DNA of 64,000 nucleotides from Streptomyces composti (GTDB taxonomy: Bacteria; Actinomycetota; Actinomycetes; Streptomycetales; Streptomycetaceae). Made by a program: the position numbers and the translations under genes. Location of the stretch: assembly GCF_012034205.1 (NCBI RefSeq), contig NZ_JAATEM010000016.1, positions 1 through 64,000 of the forward strand, in the 5' to 3' direction. Under the pieces are notes generated by a model. The model saw nothing but the letters and a program-made list of their open reading frames with translations, searched no databases and was not told where the DNA came from. Of the stretch, positions 24,366 through 33,451 are shown one piece after another (position 1 is the first letter of the stretch; every line of letters begins with the position of its first letter).

Positions 24366-24388
24366 TTGACCTTGCCCTTGGGGCAGGG
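24366..24388 (+). promoter_or_regulatory. MerR-type promoter/operator
   Basis: TTGACC (-35, 24366-24371) runs directly into the inverted repeat CCTTGCCC-TTG-GGGCAGGG (24370-24388, 7 of 8 positions paired). An operator inside an over-long -35/-10 spacer is the classic MerR-family arrangement. The gene downstream encodes a MerR protein, so autoregulation is likely. Confidence 0.75.
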
Positions 24389-24424
24389 GCGAGCGTCCTT
24401 GTCGCCGGGCGGAGAGGCCGTCCG

Positions 24425-25294
24425 GTGACGGAGGATGACGGCGTGGACGAGGAGCTGCTGAGCATCGGGGCGTTCGCCGCGCGGGCGCGGCTGTCGGCGA
24501 AGGCGTTGCGCCTGTACGACCGGCTGGGCCTGCTGGTGCCCGCGCGGGTCGACCCGGCCACCGGTTACCGGTACTACGCGGCGGGCCAGGTGGAGCGCGC
24601 CCGGCTGGTGGCGCTGCTGCGGCAGCTGGACATGCCGCTCGCCCGGATCGCCGAGGTCCTCGACGCCGGCGACGGTGGGGTGGCGGCCGATCGGCTAGCC
24701 GCCTACTGGGCCGGTGTCGAGACCCGGGTCGCCGGGCAGCGGGCGCTCGCCGAGTACCTCCGTGGACGACTGTCGGGGAGGAGCTCCGAGATGCACGGGA
24801 AGTTCGCGGTCGAGTTGGTGGATGTGCCGGAGCAGGTGGTGATCACCGAGAAGCGGCACACACTGGCCCCTGAGCTGCCGGCCTGGATCGGGGCGTCGCT
24901 GGGGCGGCTGGCGGCGGCGGCCGAGGAGTGCGGGGGTGTGGCGGGGGTGCCGTTCGTGGCGTACCACGCCGAGGTGTCGTTGGAGAGCGACGGACCGGCG
25001 GAGGCATGTGTTCCGGTCGCGGACGAGGCGGCGGCACGGGCGTGGGCCGAACAGCGGGGCCGGGCCTGGGAGACGACGGTGCGGGTGGAGCCGGCCCGCA
25101 GGCTGGCGTACACCCGGATCTCCAAGGCCCAGGTGGCCCATCCGCAGATCCTGGCGGCGTTCGAGGCGGTGGAGGAGTGGATCGCTGCCGAGGGGCTGAG
25201 CCAGGCGGGGCCGTGCCGGGAGGTGTACTTCGCGGACTGGGACGCGGCGGGAGCCGAGGATCCGGTGTGTGACGTTGCCTTTCCGGTGAAGTGA
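24425..25294 (+). CDS. MerR family regulator with GyrI-like effector domain
   Basis: A 289-residue regulator. The N-terminal HTH is LSIGAFAARARLSAKALRLY (residues about 11-30) followed by DRLGLLVPARVDPATGYRYY, both typical of BmrR/TipA-like MerR proteins. The C-terminal half (about 130-289) resembles GyrI-like/BmrR effector-binding domains (VVITEKRHTL, CREVYFADWD), which bind hydrophobic drugs. GTG 24425 follows the operator region by about 35 bp. The regulated partner, apart from itself, is not obvious; the glutathione peroxidase gene lies upstream on the same strand. Confidence 0.88.
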   Translation: MTEDDGVDEELLSIGAFAARARLSAKALRLYDRLGLLVPARVDPATGYRYYAAGQVERARLVALLRQLDMPLARIAEVLDAGDGGVAADRLAAYWAGVETRVAGQRALAEYLRGRLSGRSSEMHGKFAVELVDVPEQVVITEKRHTLAPELPAWIGASLGRLAAAAEECGGVAGVPFVAYHAEVSLESDGPAEACVPVADEAAARAWAEQRGRAWETTVRVEPARRLAYTRISKAQVAHPQILAAFEAVEEWIAAEGLSQAGPCREVYFADWDAAGAEDPVCDVAFPVK

Positions 25295-25318
25295 GCTGTG
25301 GGCTTGCGCCCACAAGCC

Positions 25319-25359
25319 GAGCCCTCTCGGCAAGGACGGCGAACTCGTCGAGAGGGCTC
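25319..25359. terminator. bidirectional terminator between merR and DUF397 genes
   Basis: A perfect 11-bp stem GAGCCCTCTCG / CGAGAGGGCTC with a 19-nt loop lies between two convergent genes. A smaller hairpin, GTGGGC-TTGC-GCCCAC (25298-25313), sits right after the merR stop. Confidence 0.75.
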
Positions 25360-25393
25360 TGTCGGTGGTGCTTGAGGGTCTTCGCCGCCCGGG

Positions 25394-25585
25394 CTAGGAC
25401 TTGACCGCGGCCACGAACGCGCTCCACGCGTCGGCGGGGAACGCCAGCTTCGGACCCTCGGGAATCTTGGTGTCGCCGAGCTCCAGCGCTTCCTCGGTGG
25501 TCGACCTGACCATCACGCACGCGCCGTTGTTGTTTGTGTAGGAGGACGTCGTCCACGTTTCCGTGGCGCCCAGACGAATTGCCAT
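25394..25585 (-). CDS. DUF397 family protein
   Basis: A 63-residue protein typical of DUF397: the WTTSSYTNNNGACVMV segment matches the family's W-x-x-SS-x-S-x-x-G-x-x-CVEVA signature and the end is FPADAWSAFVAAVKS. DUF397 proteins are usually encoded next to XRE regulators with a DUF5753 domain, as here, and act as small partners of those regulators (BldB/WhiJ-type systems). It lies 328 bp downstream of the XRE gene on the same strand, so it may have its own promoter. Confidence 0.9.
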   Translation of the reverse strand: MAIRLGATETWTTSSYTNNNGACVMVRSTTEEALELGDTKIPEGPKLAFPADAWSAFVAAVKS

Positions 25586-25913
25586 GTTCGCTCCGTAGCC
25601 AGTTGCTGAGTTGCGTCACCGGGCTGCGCATTCCGGCAAGGACCCGCAGAACGGATTGCGCCAACCTCGACTCGTGGTTGGCGTGATCGACGCTACTCGC
25701 CACCCTCCACTTTCGGAGCAGTCCTTCACTCAACTAGGGGCATATTCCAGGCGAGTCTTCCAGTTTGACGCGGTGGGGATGTAGGATTCGCCGCGCACTG
25801 CGCCCTGTGCCGCCCGGCGGACGTCAGCAGAGCCCGGCAGAAGGCCAGTTGCGCCGGTCTCCAGGGCTCGATCGCGCCCGGCCGCGGGGGTCGGTCGCGC
25901 CCGGCCGGAGGGC
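25586..25913. other. intergenic region upstream of the DUF397 gene
   Basis: No gene was recognised. The part next to the DUF397 start is relatively AT-rich (around 25700-25770) and probably holds its promoter. The part nearest the XRE stop carries repeated GATCGCGCCCGGCC-like units. Confidence 0.45.
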
Positions 25914-26771
25914 TCAGCGCGCGTACTCCTTGGCGATCCGCTCGACGAGCCGGCGCGAGGCCTCCACGTTCAGCGACTGCGCCCTCAAGTGCTCGTACAT
26001 CACGGTGTACTTCTGCACGTCGTGCGGCTTCTCCAGGTACAGGTCGCTGGTCACGCCCTCGATGTAGACCACGCTCGAGTCGGCCGCGTCGGCGAACTCC
26101 AGGATCGAGTACTGGCCGTTGATGCCGGCGTGCGCGCCGACCTCGAACGGCAGCACCTGCACGGTGATGTGCGGCAGCCGGCTCATCTCCAGTACGTGCT
26201 CCAGCTGTTCGCGCATCACCTGGCGGCTGCCGACCACCCGGTGCAGCGCCGCCTCGTCCAGCACCACCCACAGCCGCAGCGGGTCCTTCTCGGCGGTGAT
26301 CCGGCTCTGCCGGCGCAGCCGCACCTCGACCCGCTTGTCGTTCTCCTGCTCCGAGGCCTCCGGCGAACCGCCCTGGATGATGGCCTCGGCGTAGGCGCGG
26401 GTCTGCAACAGGCCGGTGATGATCTGGGGTTCGTAGACCCGGAGCGACTCGGCGTCGGTCTCCAGGCCGATGTAGACGCTGTACGGGATGTCACCGAAGG
26501 CGTGCCACCAGCCCTGCTGGCGCGAGTCCTTGGCCATCTGCATCAGGGACTCGACGATGCGCTGGTCCTCCACCTCGTAGACGTTGCACAGGTCGCGGAC
26601 GTCGCGCTGGCTGATGCTGCGCCGCCCGTTCTCCAGACGGCTGATCTTCGACTGCGACACCAGCAGCCGCTCCGCCACTTCCTCCGCTGTCATGCCCTTG
26701 AGCTCGCGGAGCCTGCGCAACTCCTGGCCCAGCCGGCGTCGCCTGACGGTGGGATTGACATTGGACGCCAC
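25914..26771 (-). CDS. XRE-HTH regulator with DUF5753 domain (WhiJ-like)
   Basis: A 285-residue regulator. GTG 26771 is chosen because GGAGG precedes it and the product then starts ASNVNPTVRRRRLGQELRRL. The XRE helix-turn-helix covers LKGMTAEEVAERLLVSQSKI and SRLENGRRSISQRDV (residues about 24-58). The rest is DUF5753 (GLLQTRAYAEAIIQG, LPHITVQVLPFEVGAHAGIN), a sensor-like domain. Its DUF397 partner is downstream and a GPP34 gene and D,D-carboxypeptidase gene are upstream, an order also known in S. coelicolor (SCO4441-SCO4439, from memory). It may regulate cell-wall or developmental genes. Confidence 0.92.
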   Translation of the reverse strand: MASNVNPTVRRRRLGQELRRLRELKGMTAEEVAERLLVSQSKISRLENGRRSISQRDVRDLCNVYEVEDQRIVESLMQMAKDSRQQGWWHAFGDIPYSVYIGLETDAESLRVYEPQIITGLLQTRAYAEAIIQGGSPEASEQENDKRVEVRLRRQSRITAEKDPLRLWVVLDEAALHRVVGSRQVMREQLEHVLEMSRLPHITVQVLPFEVGAHAGINGQYSILEFADAADSSVVYIEGVTSDLYLEKPHDVQKYTVMYEHLRAQSLNVEASRRLVERIAKEYAR

Positions 26772-26989
26772 GGGACGTGCACCTCCGGCTGCGTGCCTCG
26801 TACTCGTACTCGGTACTTCTCGGTCTCGGTACTGCTCGGTACTTGCTCTGCCACTTTGCGTATCTGCTGTTGAGCAGATTGCCACCAAGAGGTCCGCTGC
26901 CGCTGGGAAACGGTCGATATTCGACGAGTACACGCCAGTTCACGGGGCCGGCGGGGGCCTGCGGGGCCGGACTGCGGCCCGCGGGCACG

Positions 26990-27035
26990 CCGAGCGGGGC
27001 GGAGAGAGTCCGTGCCTTCTCTCCGCCCCGCTCGG
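26990..27035 (-). terminator. strong hairpin after the GPP34 gene
   Basis: A perfect 18-bp inverted repeat, CCGAGCGGGGCGGAGAGA and its complement, with a 10-nt loop, begins 38 bp past the GPP34 stop. It lies in the 301-bp gap before the XRE gene. The rest of the gap has CTCGGTACT direct repeats (26795-26855) next to the XRE promoter region. Confidence 0.75.
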
Positions 27036-27072
27036 ACAACGGCTCCCGTGACCGGGTCTGTGCTGCCGCGCC

Positions 27073-27828
27073 TCAGTGGGCCGCGGCTCGCGCCATGGAA
27101 CCGCGGCGCGGTTGTGCGGGAACGCCTCGTGCGGGGTCCGTCGTGCCCCGCCGGCTGCCCGGGGCGGGCTGCCTGCCGGCGGCGGGGCTGCGGCGCGGCT
27201 GCGAGGCCACACCGTTCTGGACGTCCATCACGGCGTGCGCCACGAGGCCGCCCATCGGGTCGTGCCGGATCAGATCCCGCAGCCGGGAGCGGGACGAACG
27301 TCCCTCGTTGCCCGGATACAGGTGTTTGCCGAGGCCGACCGCGTGGGCCAGGGCGGCCAGCGCCGCGGTCCGCGGGTCCGGCGGCACACCGGTACGGATC
27401 GCGGCATCCAGCCGGGCCCTGATCTCCCGGCTGATCTCGGTGTCCGTCGCCTGGTAGCGAGTCGTCGGCAGCACCCCGCACATCTGTCCGGCCACGGCTT
27501 GCACCATGCCGCACCGCTCCAGATGCGAGAGGTAGGTCTGGCGGAGCCCGAGACGGGGCCCGCCGATCCAGTGGACCGCGCGCACCGGGGCGCCGCGCCT
27601 TCGCAGCAACTCCAGGGCGTGGTCCAGAGTCGGATCTCCTGTCGGCCGTGGCACCACCACGGCGATACGATCCCCGTCTGGGGCTATCCGTCCGGCCAGC
27701 GCCAGCTCCACTAGCTGTGCTCCGGCCAGACCGAGGTCGAGCGACTGCGGCTGTGCAGTGGTACCCGTGGCCGGGTCCAGTGCCAGCAGCAGAAGCTCCT
27801 CCGGAAGTGTTCTGCGGCTCCTGCCCAT
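27073..27828 (-). CDS. GOLPH3/GPP34 family protein
   Basis: A 251-residue protein of the GPP34 (Vps74/GOLPH3-like) family. The N-terminus RTLPEELLLLALDPATG and the LGLAGAQLVELALAGRIAPDG segment (residues about 30-50) are characteristic; eukaryotic members bind phosphoinositides, and actinobacterial ones are of uncertain role. The C-terminal 40 residues are Arg/Pro/Ala-rich and probably disordered. It is divergent from the carboxypeptidase gene. In S. coelicolor a protein at this position (SCO4440, from memory) has been linked to the neighbouring carboxypeptidase. Confidence 0.85.
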   Translation of the reverse strand: MGRSRRTLPEELLLLALDPATGTTAQPQSLDLGLAGAQLVELALAGRIAPDGDRIAVVVPRPTGDPTLDHALELLRRRGAPVRAVHWIGGPRLGLRQTYLSHLERCGMVQAVAGQMCGVLPTTRYQATDTEISREIRARLDAAIRTGVPPDPRTAALAALAHAVGLGKHLYPGNEGRSSRSRLRDLIRHDPMGGLVAHAVMDVQNGVASQPRRSPAAGRQPAPGSRRGTTDPARGVPAQPRRGSMARAAAH

Positions 27829-28063
27829 CCATGCCTCCCCGCGTGGATGAATGACAGGGTGACCCCTCTCACATTGGTCTGTCGAGGGTGCGTGACCGGT
27901 TCGTAAGGGAACCGGTAGGTATGTCGTTCTCGTCTACCGCGTGGGGTAGGCCCGCACACAGGACACTGGTACATGGTTCGGACAGCGCTCGGAGGCGTTG
28001 CCGGGCGGGCGGTTCACGGTTCGGTTGGCGCACGCGTGCGTGCGGCACATGGAGGAGGCATCG

Positions 28064-31000
28064 GTGGCGGGCGAGTCCCCCGACAAGTCGAAGCAGCGCG
28101 AGTCGTCGGCAGGAACGACGTCGGGGAGCGCCGGCCCGGTTCCCGAGGCGAGGAACTCCACGGAGGCGCGTGACCCGCGCCTGGCGGTCGCCCGGGAGGC
28201 TTCGCCCGCGAAGTCCGCGACGGCCGGGAAGTCCGCCGAGTCCGGTCCCGCGACGTCCACCGAGGGTGCCGAGCCGGCTGAGGCCCGGCCCAGGGTCGAC
28301 ACGGCCACCCAGGTGCTGCCGGTGCGGCCCCGGAAGGGCTCCGCCGCCGGTACGGGCGACAGTGCGCGGAAGTCCGGCGACACGGACGCGGGGCCCGCGA
28401 AGACGCCGTCGGACGAGGAGCGGGACGAGGCTGCGGCGGCGGCCGAGAGCGACGGACGCCTGCGGGACGCGGTGGCGGCGTGGGTCCGGGGGGCCGACTC
28501 CGGCGAGTCGCCGTCCGGGGCGTCCGGGGCATCCGGGACCTCTGAGGTCTCTGAGGCGGGTGAGGCGGAGGGCGGTGTGGCCGCCGGAGCCGGTGCTAAC
28601 GGTGAGAAGGGCAAGGGCCGGGCGGCCGGCGAGGACGACACGGCGGCCGCCGACGGCAGCTCCGGGGCCTCCGGCGCAGGCAGCTCCGGGGCCTCGGCCG
28701 CAGAGGGCGCCACGGGCGGGGCCGGCGAGCGCGCGGCATCCGGCGAGGCGGGCCCCACCGCCGCCCCGTCCGGCAGCGACGCGTCCGGCGAGACGGCCGG
28801 GGCCGCCGGGGCCGGGGCGAAGAACGCGAACGGCACCAAGGACGCACCGGGCGCTTCAGGAAACAGCGACGGGTCCGGCGACACGACCAGAACCGCCGAG
28901 GCGGCAGCGAAGGGCGCCACGGGCGCACAGGACGCGGACCGCGCCGGCACCTCGGACGTACCGGGCGCCGCCGGCAAGGGCGGCGAGCGCGCCGCCTCCG
29001 GCACGGCGGCCCGGGCCGCCGCTCCGAGCGGGCGCAGGGCATCCGACGAGGCGACCGACAAGGCCGCCGGCGCCGGAGCGGACAGCGCCGAGGAAGCCGA
29101 GGGCACCAAGGAGGACGGCGGCGCCGAGCACGCGCCCGCCGCCGGCCGTACGGGCGCCGCGGATGCCACCGAGGCCGGGAACGACGCAGCCGGCAAGGCG
29201 AAGGCAACCGCCGTCGGTGACGGCGCCAAGGCCGAGACCAAGGCCGAGACCAAGGCCGAGACCGAGGCCGAGACCGAGGCCGAGACCGAGGCCGTGCGGG
29301 ACGAGGGCGGCGGCACCAAGGGCACCCGGGACAAGGACTCCCGCCCCTCCGGCGCCCCGGCACCCAAGGGCACCCCGGCCCAGGGCTCCCGCCCCTCCGG
29401 CACGCCCGCGCCCAAGGGCACCCCGGACAAGGGCACCGCGCCCAAGGGTGCCGCGGGCAAGGGCGCCGGCGCCGGCAAGCCCGGGTCCGGCGATGCCGGC
29501 AAGGGCGACTCGGGCAGCAAGGGCGCGAAGGCCGAGCGGCCGGTCGATCAGCCCACTGCCGTGTTCAAGACCGTCCGCTCGGGGCCCGCGCTGGATCAGG
29601 CCACCACCATGCTCCGGGTCGACCGCTCGGACCAGAGCCAGAGCCCGGGCCAGATCCCGAGCCAGGGCGAGCGCGCATCCTCCGAGCCGGATCGGACGCC
29701 CGAGCCGAAGCCGGAAGCCGGTGGCACGGCCGAGCGGACCAGCAGGTTCGTCGCGCTGAAGTCGCTGGACGACCCCGACGTGCGCAAGCCCGCCCGTGGT
29801 GAGCCGGCCGCCGCCGACGCGACCACCGCGCTGCCGCAGATCGGGCCCGAGCGCACCGCGCAGCAGCCGCTGCCGCCCAAGCCGCCGCTGGATCTGCTCG
29901 CCGAGCTGACCAACACCCCGCCGCCGCCGGACACCCCGCTGCGCACGGCCGTGCGGCGGGTGAAGATCTGGACGCCGCTGGTCCTGCTGCTGGTGATCAT
30001 CTTTGCGATCGCGCAGGCCGTGCGCCCGCTGCCGGAGCCCACGCTGACCGTCACCGCGAATTCCTATGTGTTCGAGGGCGACAAGGTGCAGCTGCCGTGG
30101 CCGGACGAGGGACAGGGCTGGATGCATGTCGACGGGGTCGGCACGATGGACCACTTCGGCGCGCAGAAGCCGGTGGCCATCGGGTCGGTCGCCAAGACCA
30201 TGACCGCGTACGTCATCCTGCGGGACCACCCCCTCAAGCCGGGGGAGGAGGGCCCGGAGATCGAGATCGACGAGCGGGCGGAGAAGGAGGGCGGCTACAA
30301 CAAGGACGGCGAGTCCACGCTGGACACCGTCAAGGCCGGCGACAAGCTCACGCTGAAGCAGGCGCTGTCCGCCGTCATGATCCCCTCCGCCAACAACATC
30401 GCCCGGCTGCTGGCCCGCTGGGACGCGGGATCCGAGGCGGCGTTCGTCAAGAAGATGAACGACACCGCCAAGGAGCTGGGGATGAGCGACACCCGCTACA
30501 CCGACCCCTCGGGTCTGAAGGAGACCACCGTCTCCACGGCCGAGGACCAGGTGAAGCTGGGGCGCGCGGTGGTCAAGAACCCCGCCCTGGTGGCCATCAC
30601 CAGCGTGGCGAGCTGGACCGACCCCTCCGGCAAGTACTGGACGAACTACAACGAGCTGCCGTACCGGATGGGCGCCATCGGCATCAAGACCGGCAGCACC
30701 ACCAAGGCCGGCGGCAACCTGCTCTTCGCCTCCCGCGAGGAGGTCGACGGCCGGTCGGTGACGATCGTGGGCGCGATCCTCGGCCAGCACAAGCCGAAGA
30801 TCCTGGAGACGGCCAACCGGGTCAGCCAGACGGCGCTGGAGGCCGCCGAGAACGCGCTCACCTCGGCACAGGTCGTGAAGAAGGGCACCGTGGTCGGCTA
30901 TGTGGACGACCAGCTGGGCGGCCGTACTCCGGTCGTGGTCGCCAAGGACGTCTCCGCCGTCGGCTGGGCGGGTCTGAAGGTGAAGCTGTCCTTCGCCCCC

Positions 31001-31150
31001 GGATCCGTGCCGCACAGCGCCGAGGCCGGCACCGAGGTCGGCACGCTGACCGTCGGTGACGGGTCGTCCAGCGCGGTGAAGGTGCCGGTGGCCCTCAAGG
31101 AGGATCTCGTGGAGCCCGGCTTCACGGACAAGCTGACGCGCATCGCCTGA
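28064..31150 (+). CDS. D-alanyl-D-alanine carboxypeptidase with ~630-residue disordered N-terminus
   Basis: A 1028-residue membrane-anchored penicillin-binding protein (S11). GTG 28064 is preceded by GGAGGAGG. About 630 residues of Ala/Gly/Glu/Lys-rich low complexity precede one TM helix (WTPLVLLLVIIFAIAQAV, about 642-659). The extracellular catalytic domain carries SxxK (SVAKTMTAYVILRDH), SxN (SANNIARLLARWD) and KTG (KTGSTTKAGGNL). It trims the terminal D-Ala from peptidoglycan stem peptides. The cytoplasmic part contains four Thr motifs (TQVL, TAVF, TTML, TTAL) resembling phosphothreonine/FHA sites. A related S. coelicolor protein (SCO4439, from memory) acts in spore wall maturation. The N-terminus is unusually long for the family. 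Confidence 0.92.
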   Translation: MAGESPDKSKQRESSAGTTSGSAGPVPEARNSTEARDPRLAVAREASPAKSATAGKSAESGPATSTEGAEPAEARPRVDTATQVLPVRPRKGSAAGTGDSARKSGDTDAGPAKTPSDEERDEAAAAAESDGRLRDAVAAWVRGADSGESPSGASGASGTSEVSEAGEAEGGVAAGAGANGEKGKGRAAGEDDTAAADGSSGASGAGSSGASAAEGATGGAGERAASGEAGPTAAPSGSDASGETAGAAGAGAKNANGTKDAPGASGNSDGSGDTTRTAEAAAKGATGAQDADRAGTSDVPGAAGKGGERAASGTAARAAAPSGRRASDEATDKAAGAGADSAEEAEGTKEDGGAEHAPAAGRTGAADATEAGNDAAGKAKATAVGDGAKAETKAETKAETEAETEAETEAVRDEGGGTKGTRDKDSRPSGAPAPKGTPAQGSRPSGTPAPKGTPDKGTAPKGAAGKGAGAGKPGSGDAGKGDSGSKGAKAERPVDQPTAVFKTVRSGPALDQATTMLRVDRSDQSQSPGQIPSQGERASSEPDRTPEPKPEAGGTAERTSRFVALKSLDDPDVRKPARGEPAAADATTALPQIGPERTAQQPLPPKPPLDLLAELTNTPPPPDTPLRTAVRRVKIWTPLVLLLVIIFAIAQAVRPLPEPTLTVTANSYVFEGDKVQLPWPDEGQGWMHVDGVGTMDHFGAQKPVAIGSVAKTMTAYVILRDHPLKPGEEGPEIEIDERAEKEGGYNKDGESTLDTVKAGDKLTLKQALSAVMIPSANNIARLLARWDAGSEAAFVKKMNDTAKELGMSDTRYTDPSGLKETTVSTAEDQVKLGRAVVKNPALVAITSVASWTDPSGKYWTNYNELPYRMGAIGIKTGSTTKAGGNLLFASREEVDGRSVTIVGAILGQHKPKILETANRVSQTALEAAENALTSAQVVKKGTVVGYVDDQLGGRTPVVVAKDVSAVGWAGLKVKLSFAPGSVPHSAEAGTEVGTLTVGDGSSSAVKVPVALKEDLVEPGFTDKLTRIA
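29231..29302 (+). repeat. 12-bp coding repeat in the carboxypeptidase gene
   Basis: Six in-frame copies of GCCGAGACCRAG encode (AETK)3(AETE)3 in the disordered cytoplasmic region. The array changes from AAG to GAG half-way, so one half probably arose by duplication of a mutated unit. Confidence 0.9.
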
Positions 31151-31340
31151 TTGACGCGGTCGATCCACGCGGTGACCCGCGCACTCCCCTGCCGGCCGTC
31201 GCCCGTCACGGGCGACGGCCGGCAGGGGGTCTGCTAGCGTCACGAAACGGGCAGGTCGCCGGCGACCGGACGCAGTGGGAACGGCTGCGGACGACACGCG
31301 GCAGCCGATACGGAAGACGGGACACGGGGAGTGCCTTCAG

Positions 31341-33287
31341 GTGGCCACAGCGGAGCCGACACACGCCGACGACTCCGGTCCGGGCACCGGCCGACCGGAC
31401 CCCGGGCAGGGGCCTGACGGTCCGCGAATAGGCGTGGACGAACACAGCTCCGCGGTGGACGGGGCCGCACCGGACAGGACTCCCCCGGAGCACGAGGCTT
31501 CGCAGGACCCCGCCGCCGACGGCTCTCCCGCGGCCGGCGAAGCCACCCGCGGCTCCCGTTCCCGGGCCGCGTTCCTCGCGCTGCGCGCCCGTATGCTGCG
31601 GCACCCCGTGCTGTCCGTCACGGGGCTCGCCGGAGCGCTGCACATCGTCTGGTTCTTCACGTTCGCCAACAGTGGCGGGGACCTCGCGGCGCAGGACGCC
31701 TGGGCGGAGTTCGTCGGCCGGCACCCGGACCGGGCGTACAACCTCGCCTGGTACGGCGGAATGCACCCGGTGTCGTACAGCGTGGTGTCGCCGTACCTGA
31801 TGTCGCTGCTCGGCGTGCGGACCACCATGATGCTCGCCGGGACCGCATCGGCGGGGCTGCTGACGCTGATGCTGATGCGCAGCCGTGCGGTGCGCAATCC
31901 CCTGTGGGCGGCGCTGGCCGGGGTGTTCGCGCTGCTGTGCAACGCCGCCTCCGGGCGGGTGACGTTCGGCCTGGGCACGATGTTCGCGCTGGGCGCGGTC
32001 GCGGTGGTGTTCTGCTGGCCGCACAAGTGGCGGTACAAGCGCTGGGCGAAGGCGCTGTGCGCGGCCCCGCTGGCGGCGCTCGCCACCATGGCCTCGCCGG
32101 TGGCGGGGCTGTTCGTGGGCCTGGTGGCGGTGGCGCTGTTCCTGCAGAAGCGGCGGCCGGGGGCCTGGGCCCTGGGTCTTGCGCCGAGCGCGGTGGTGGC
32201 GCTGTCGGCGTGGCTGTTCCCGTTCTCGGGGACGCAGCCGATGGGGTTCGGCTCGGTGATCCTGCCGCTGGCGTTCTCGGTCGTGGTGTACCTGGTGGTG
32301 CCGCAGGGCTGGCGGACGGTCCGGCTGACGGCGGCGGTGTACGGGCTCGGGGTCGTGCTCGTGTGGCTCATCAGCTCGCAGATCGGGTCCAACATCACCC
32401 GGCTGGCGATGCTGTTCGCGGGCGTGGTGCTGGTGGCCGCGCTGCCCTACGCGGTGCCGAAGTCCCGCAAGTGGTACACGATCGTGCTGGCGTTCGCGGT
32501 CTTCATCGGCTGGATCGGCTACAAGTCGGTCGACGACATCGTGCACACCACCCCGGCCGCCTCCTGGGCGCGTGAGCTGGCGCCGCTGGTGAACGAGCTG
32601 CAGGAGGTCGGCGCCGAGCGGGGCCGGGTGGAGGTCGTCCCGGCGCGCTCGCACCGGGAGGCGTCCGCGCTCGCCCCGTACGTCAACCTGGCGCGCGGCT
32701 GGAACCGCCAGGCGGACATGGAGCGCAACCCGCTGTTCTACGACGACACCCTCAACTCGGCGAACTACCACGAGTGGCTCAAGCGGTGGGCCGTGCACTA
32801 CGTGGTCCTGCCGAAGGACGAGCCGGACGGCGACGGCGGTCAGCGGGAGCGGCAGCTGCTGCAGCGGGGGCTGCCGTATCTGAAGCAGATCTGGGGCGAC
32901 GCCAACTGGCAGTTGTTCGAGGTGATCGATCCGACGCCGATGGCGGAGCCGAACGCCGTGGTGGAGCGGGCCGAGCAGGGCGAGATGACCTTGCGGGTGG
33001 AGAAGGCCGGGCGGATCCTGGTGCGCATCCCCTACTCGCCGTGGCTGAGCATCGTCGACGAGGAGGGCGGGAAGCTGGAGCCGCCGCAGGAGACGGAGGC
33101 GTCCAGGAACCGCCCGGAGGGTGAGCCGAGGACGTTCGAGAACGTCAACGGCTGTCTGATGGAGACGGAGGAGGACGCCCACGGCGACCGCTGGACGGTG
33201 CTGCTCGCGCCCGAGCCGGGCACCTACCGGCTGGCCGCCCCGTACACCCTGCCGCGCGGCACGCCCTGCCCGGACGAGCTGCGCTGA
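31341..33287 (+). CDS. polytopic membrane protein, GT-C-like, unknown
   Basis: A 648-residue protein. An acidic, disordered N-terminus (about 90 residues) is followed by roughly ten TM helices, then a C-terminal soluble domain of about 200 residues. A loop after the first helix (DAWAEFVGRHPDRAYNLAWY) contains acidic and aromatic residues, as in GT-C glycosyltransferases, but no DxD motif is certain. GTG 31341 with GGGGAG upstream is preferred; the longer frame lacks this. It follows the carboxypeptidase by 190 bp on the same strand, suggesting a cell-envelope role. Streptomycete homologues are often called MFS or integral membrane proteins; the topology here does not look MFS-like. Confidence 0.75.
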   Translation: MATAEPTHADDSGPGTGRPDPGQGPDGPRIGVDEHSSAVDGAAPDRTPPEHEASQDPAADGSPAAGEATRGSRSRAAFLALRARMLRHPVLSVTGLAGALHIVWFFTFANSGGDLAAQDAWAEFVGRHPDRAYNLAWYGGMHPVSYSVVSPYLMSLLGVRTTMMLAGTASAGLLTLMLMRSRAVRNPLWAALAGVFALLCNAASGRVTFGLGTMFALGAVAVVFCWPHKWRYKRWAKALCAAPLAALATMASPVAGLFVGLVAVALFLQKRRPGAWALGLAPSAVVALSAWLFPFSGTQPMGFGSVILPLAFSVVVYLVVPQGWRTVRLTAAVYGLGVVLVWLISSQIGSNITRLAMLFAGVVLVAALPYAVPKSRKWYTIVLAFAVFIGWIGYKSVDDIVHTTPAASWARELAPLVNELQEVGAERGRVEVVPARSHREASALAPYVNLARGWNRQADMERNPLFYDDTLNSANYHEWLKRWAVHYVVLPKDEPDGDGGQRERQLLQRGLPYLKQIWGDANWQLFEVIDPTPMAEPNAVVERAEQGEMTLRVEKAGRILVRIPYSPWLSIVDEEGGKLEPPQETEASRNRPEGEPRTFENVNGCLMETEEDAHGDRWTVLLAPEPGTYRLAAPYTLPRGTPCPDELR

Positions 33288-33451
33288 GGGCGCGGCGTTG
33301 GGCACGGCCCGGCCGGCTCCGGGGGTCATGGATGCCGCGGGCGGGGCGCGGCCTGCCGCGCCGCCGGGGCAGAGCGCGATGCGGTACGGCGGGCTGCTCC
33401 GGGCGGCGGGTTGGCCTGGCCGCCGGTGGAGGGGGCGGGCCCGGTTGCCGG

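Noticed and set aside
25914-26933. Longer XRE regulator start at 26933
   Set aside because: The extra 54 residues are not conserved-looking and GTG 26771 has a GGAGG site and a typical family start.
28856-31297. 813-codon minus-strand ORF opposite the carboxypeptidase
   Set aside because: Antisense of a repetitive Ala/Gly/Glu region; no recognised domain.
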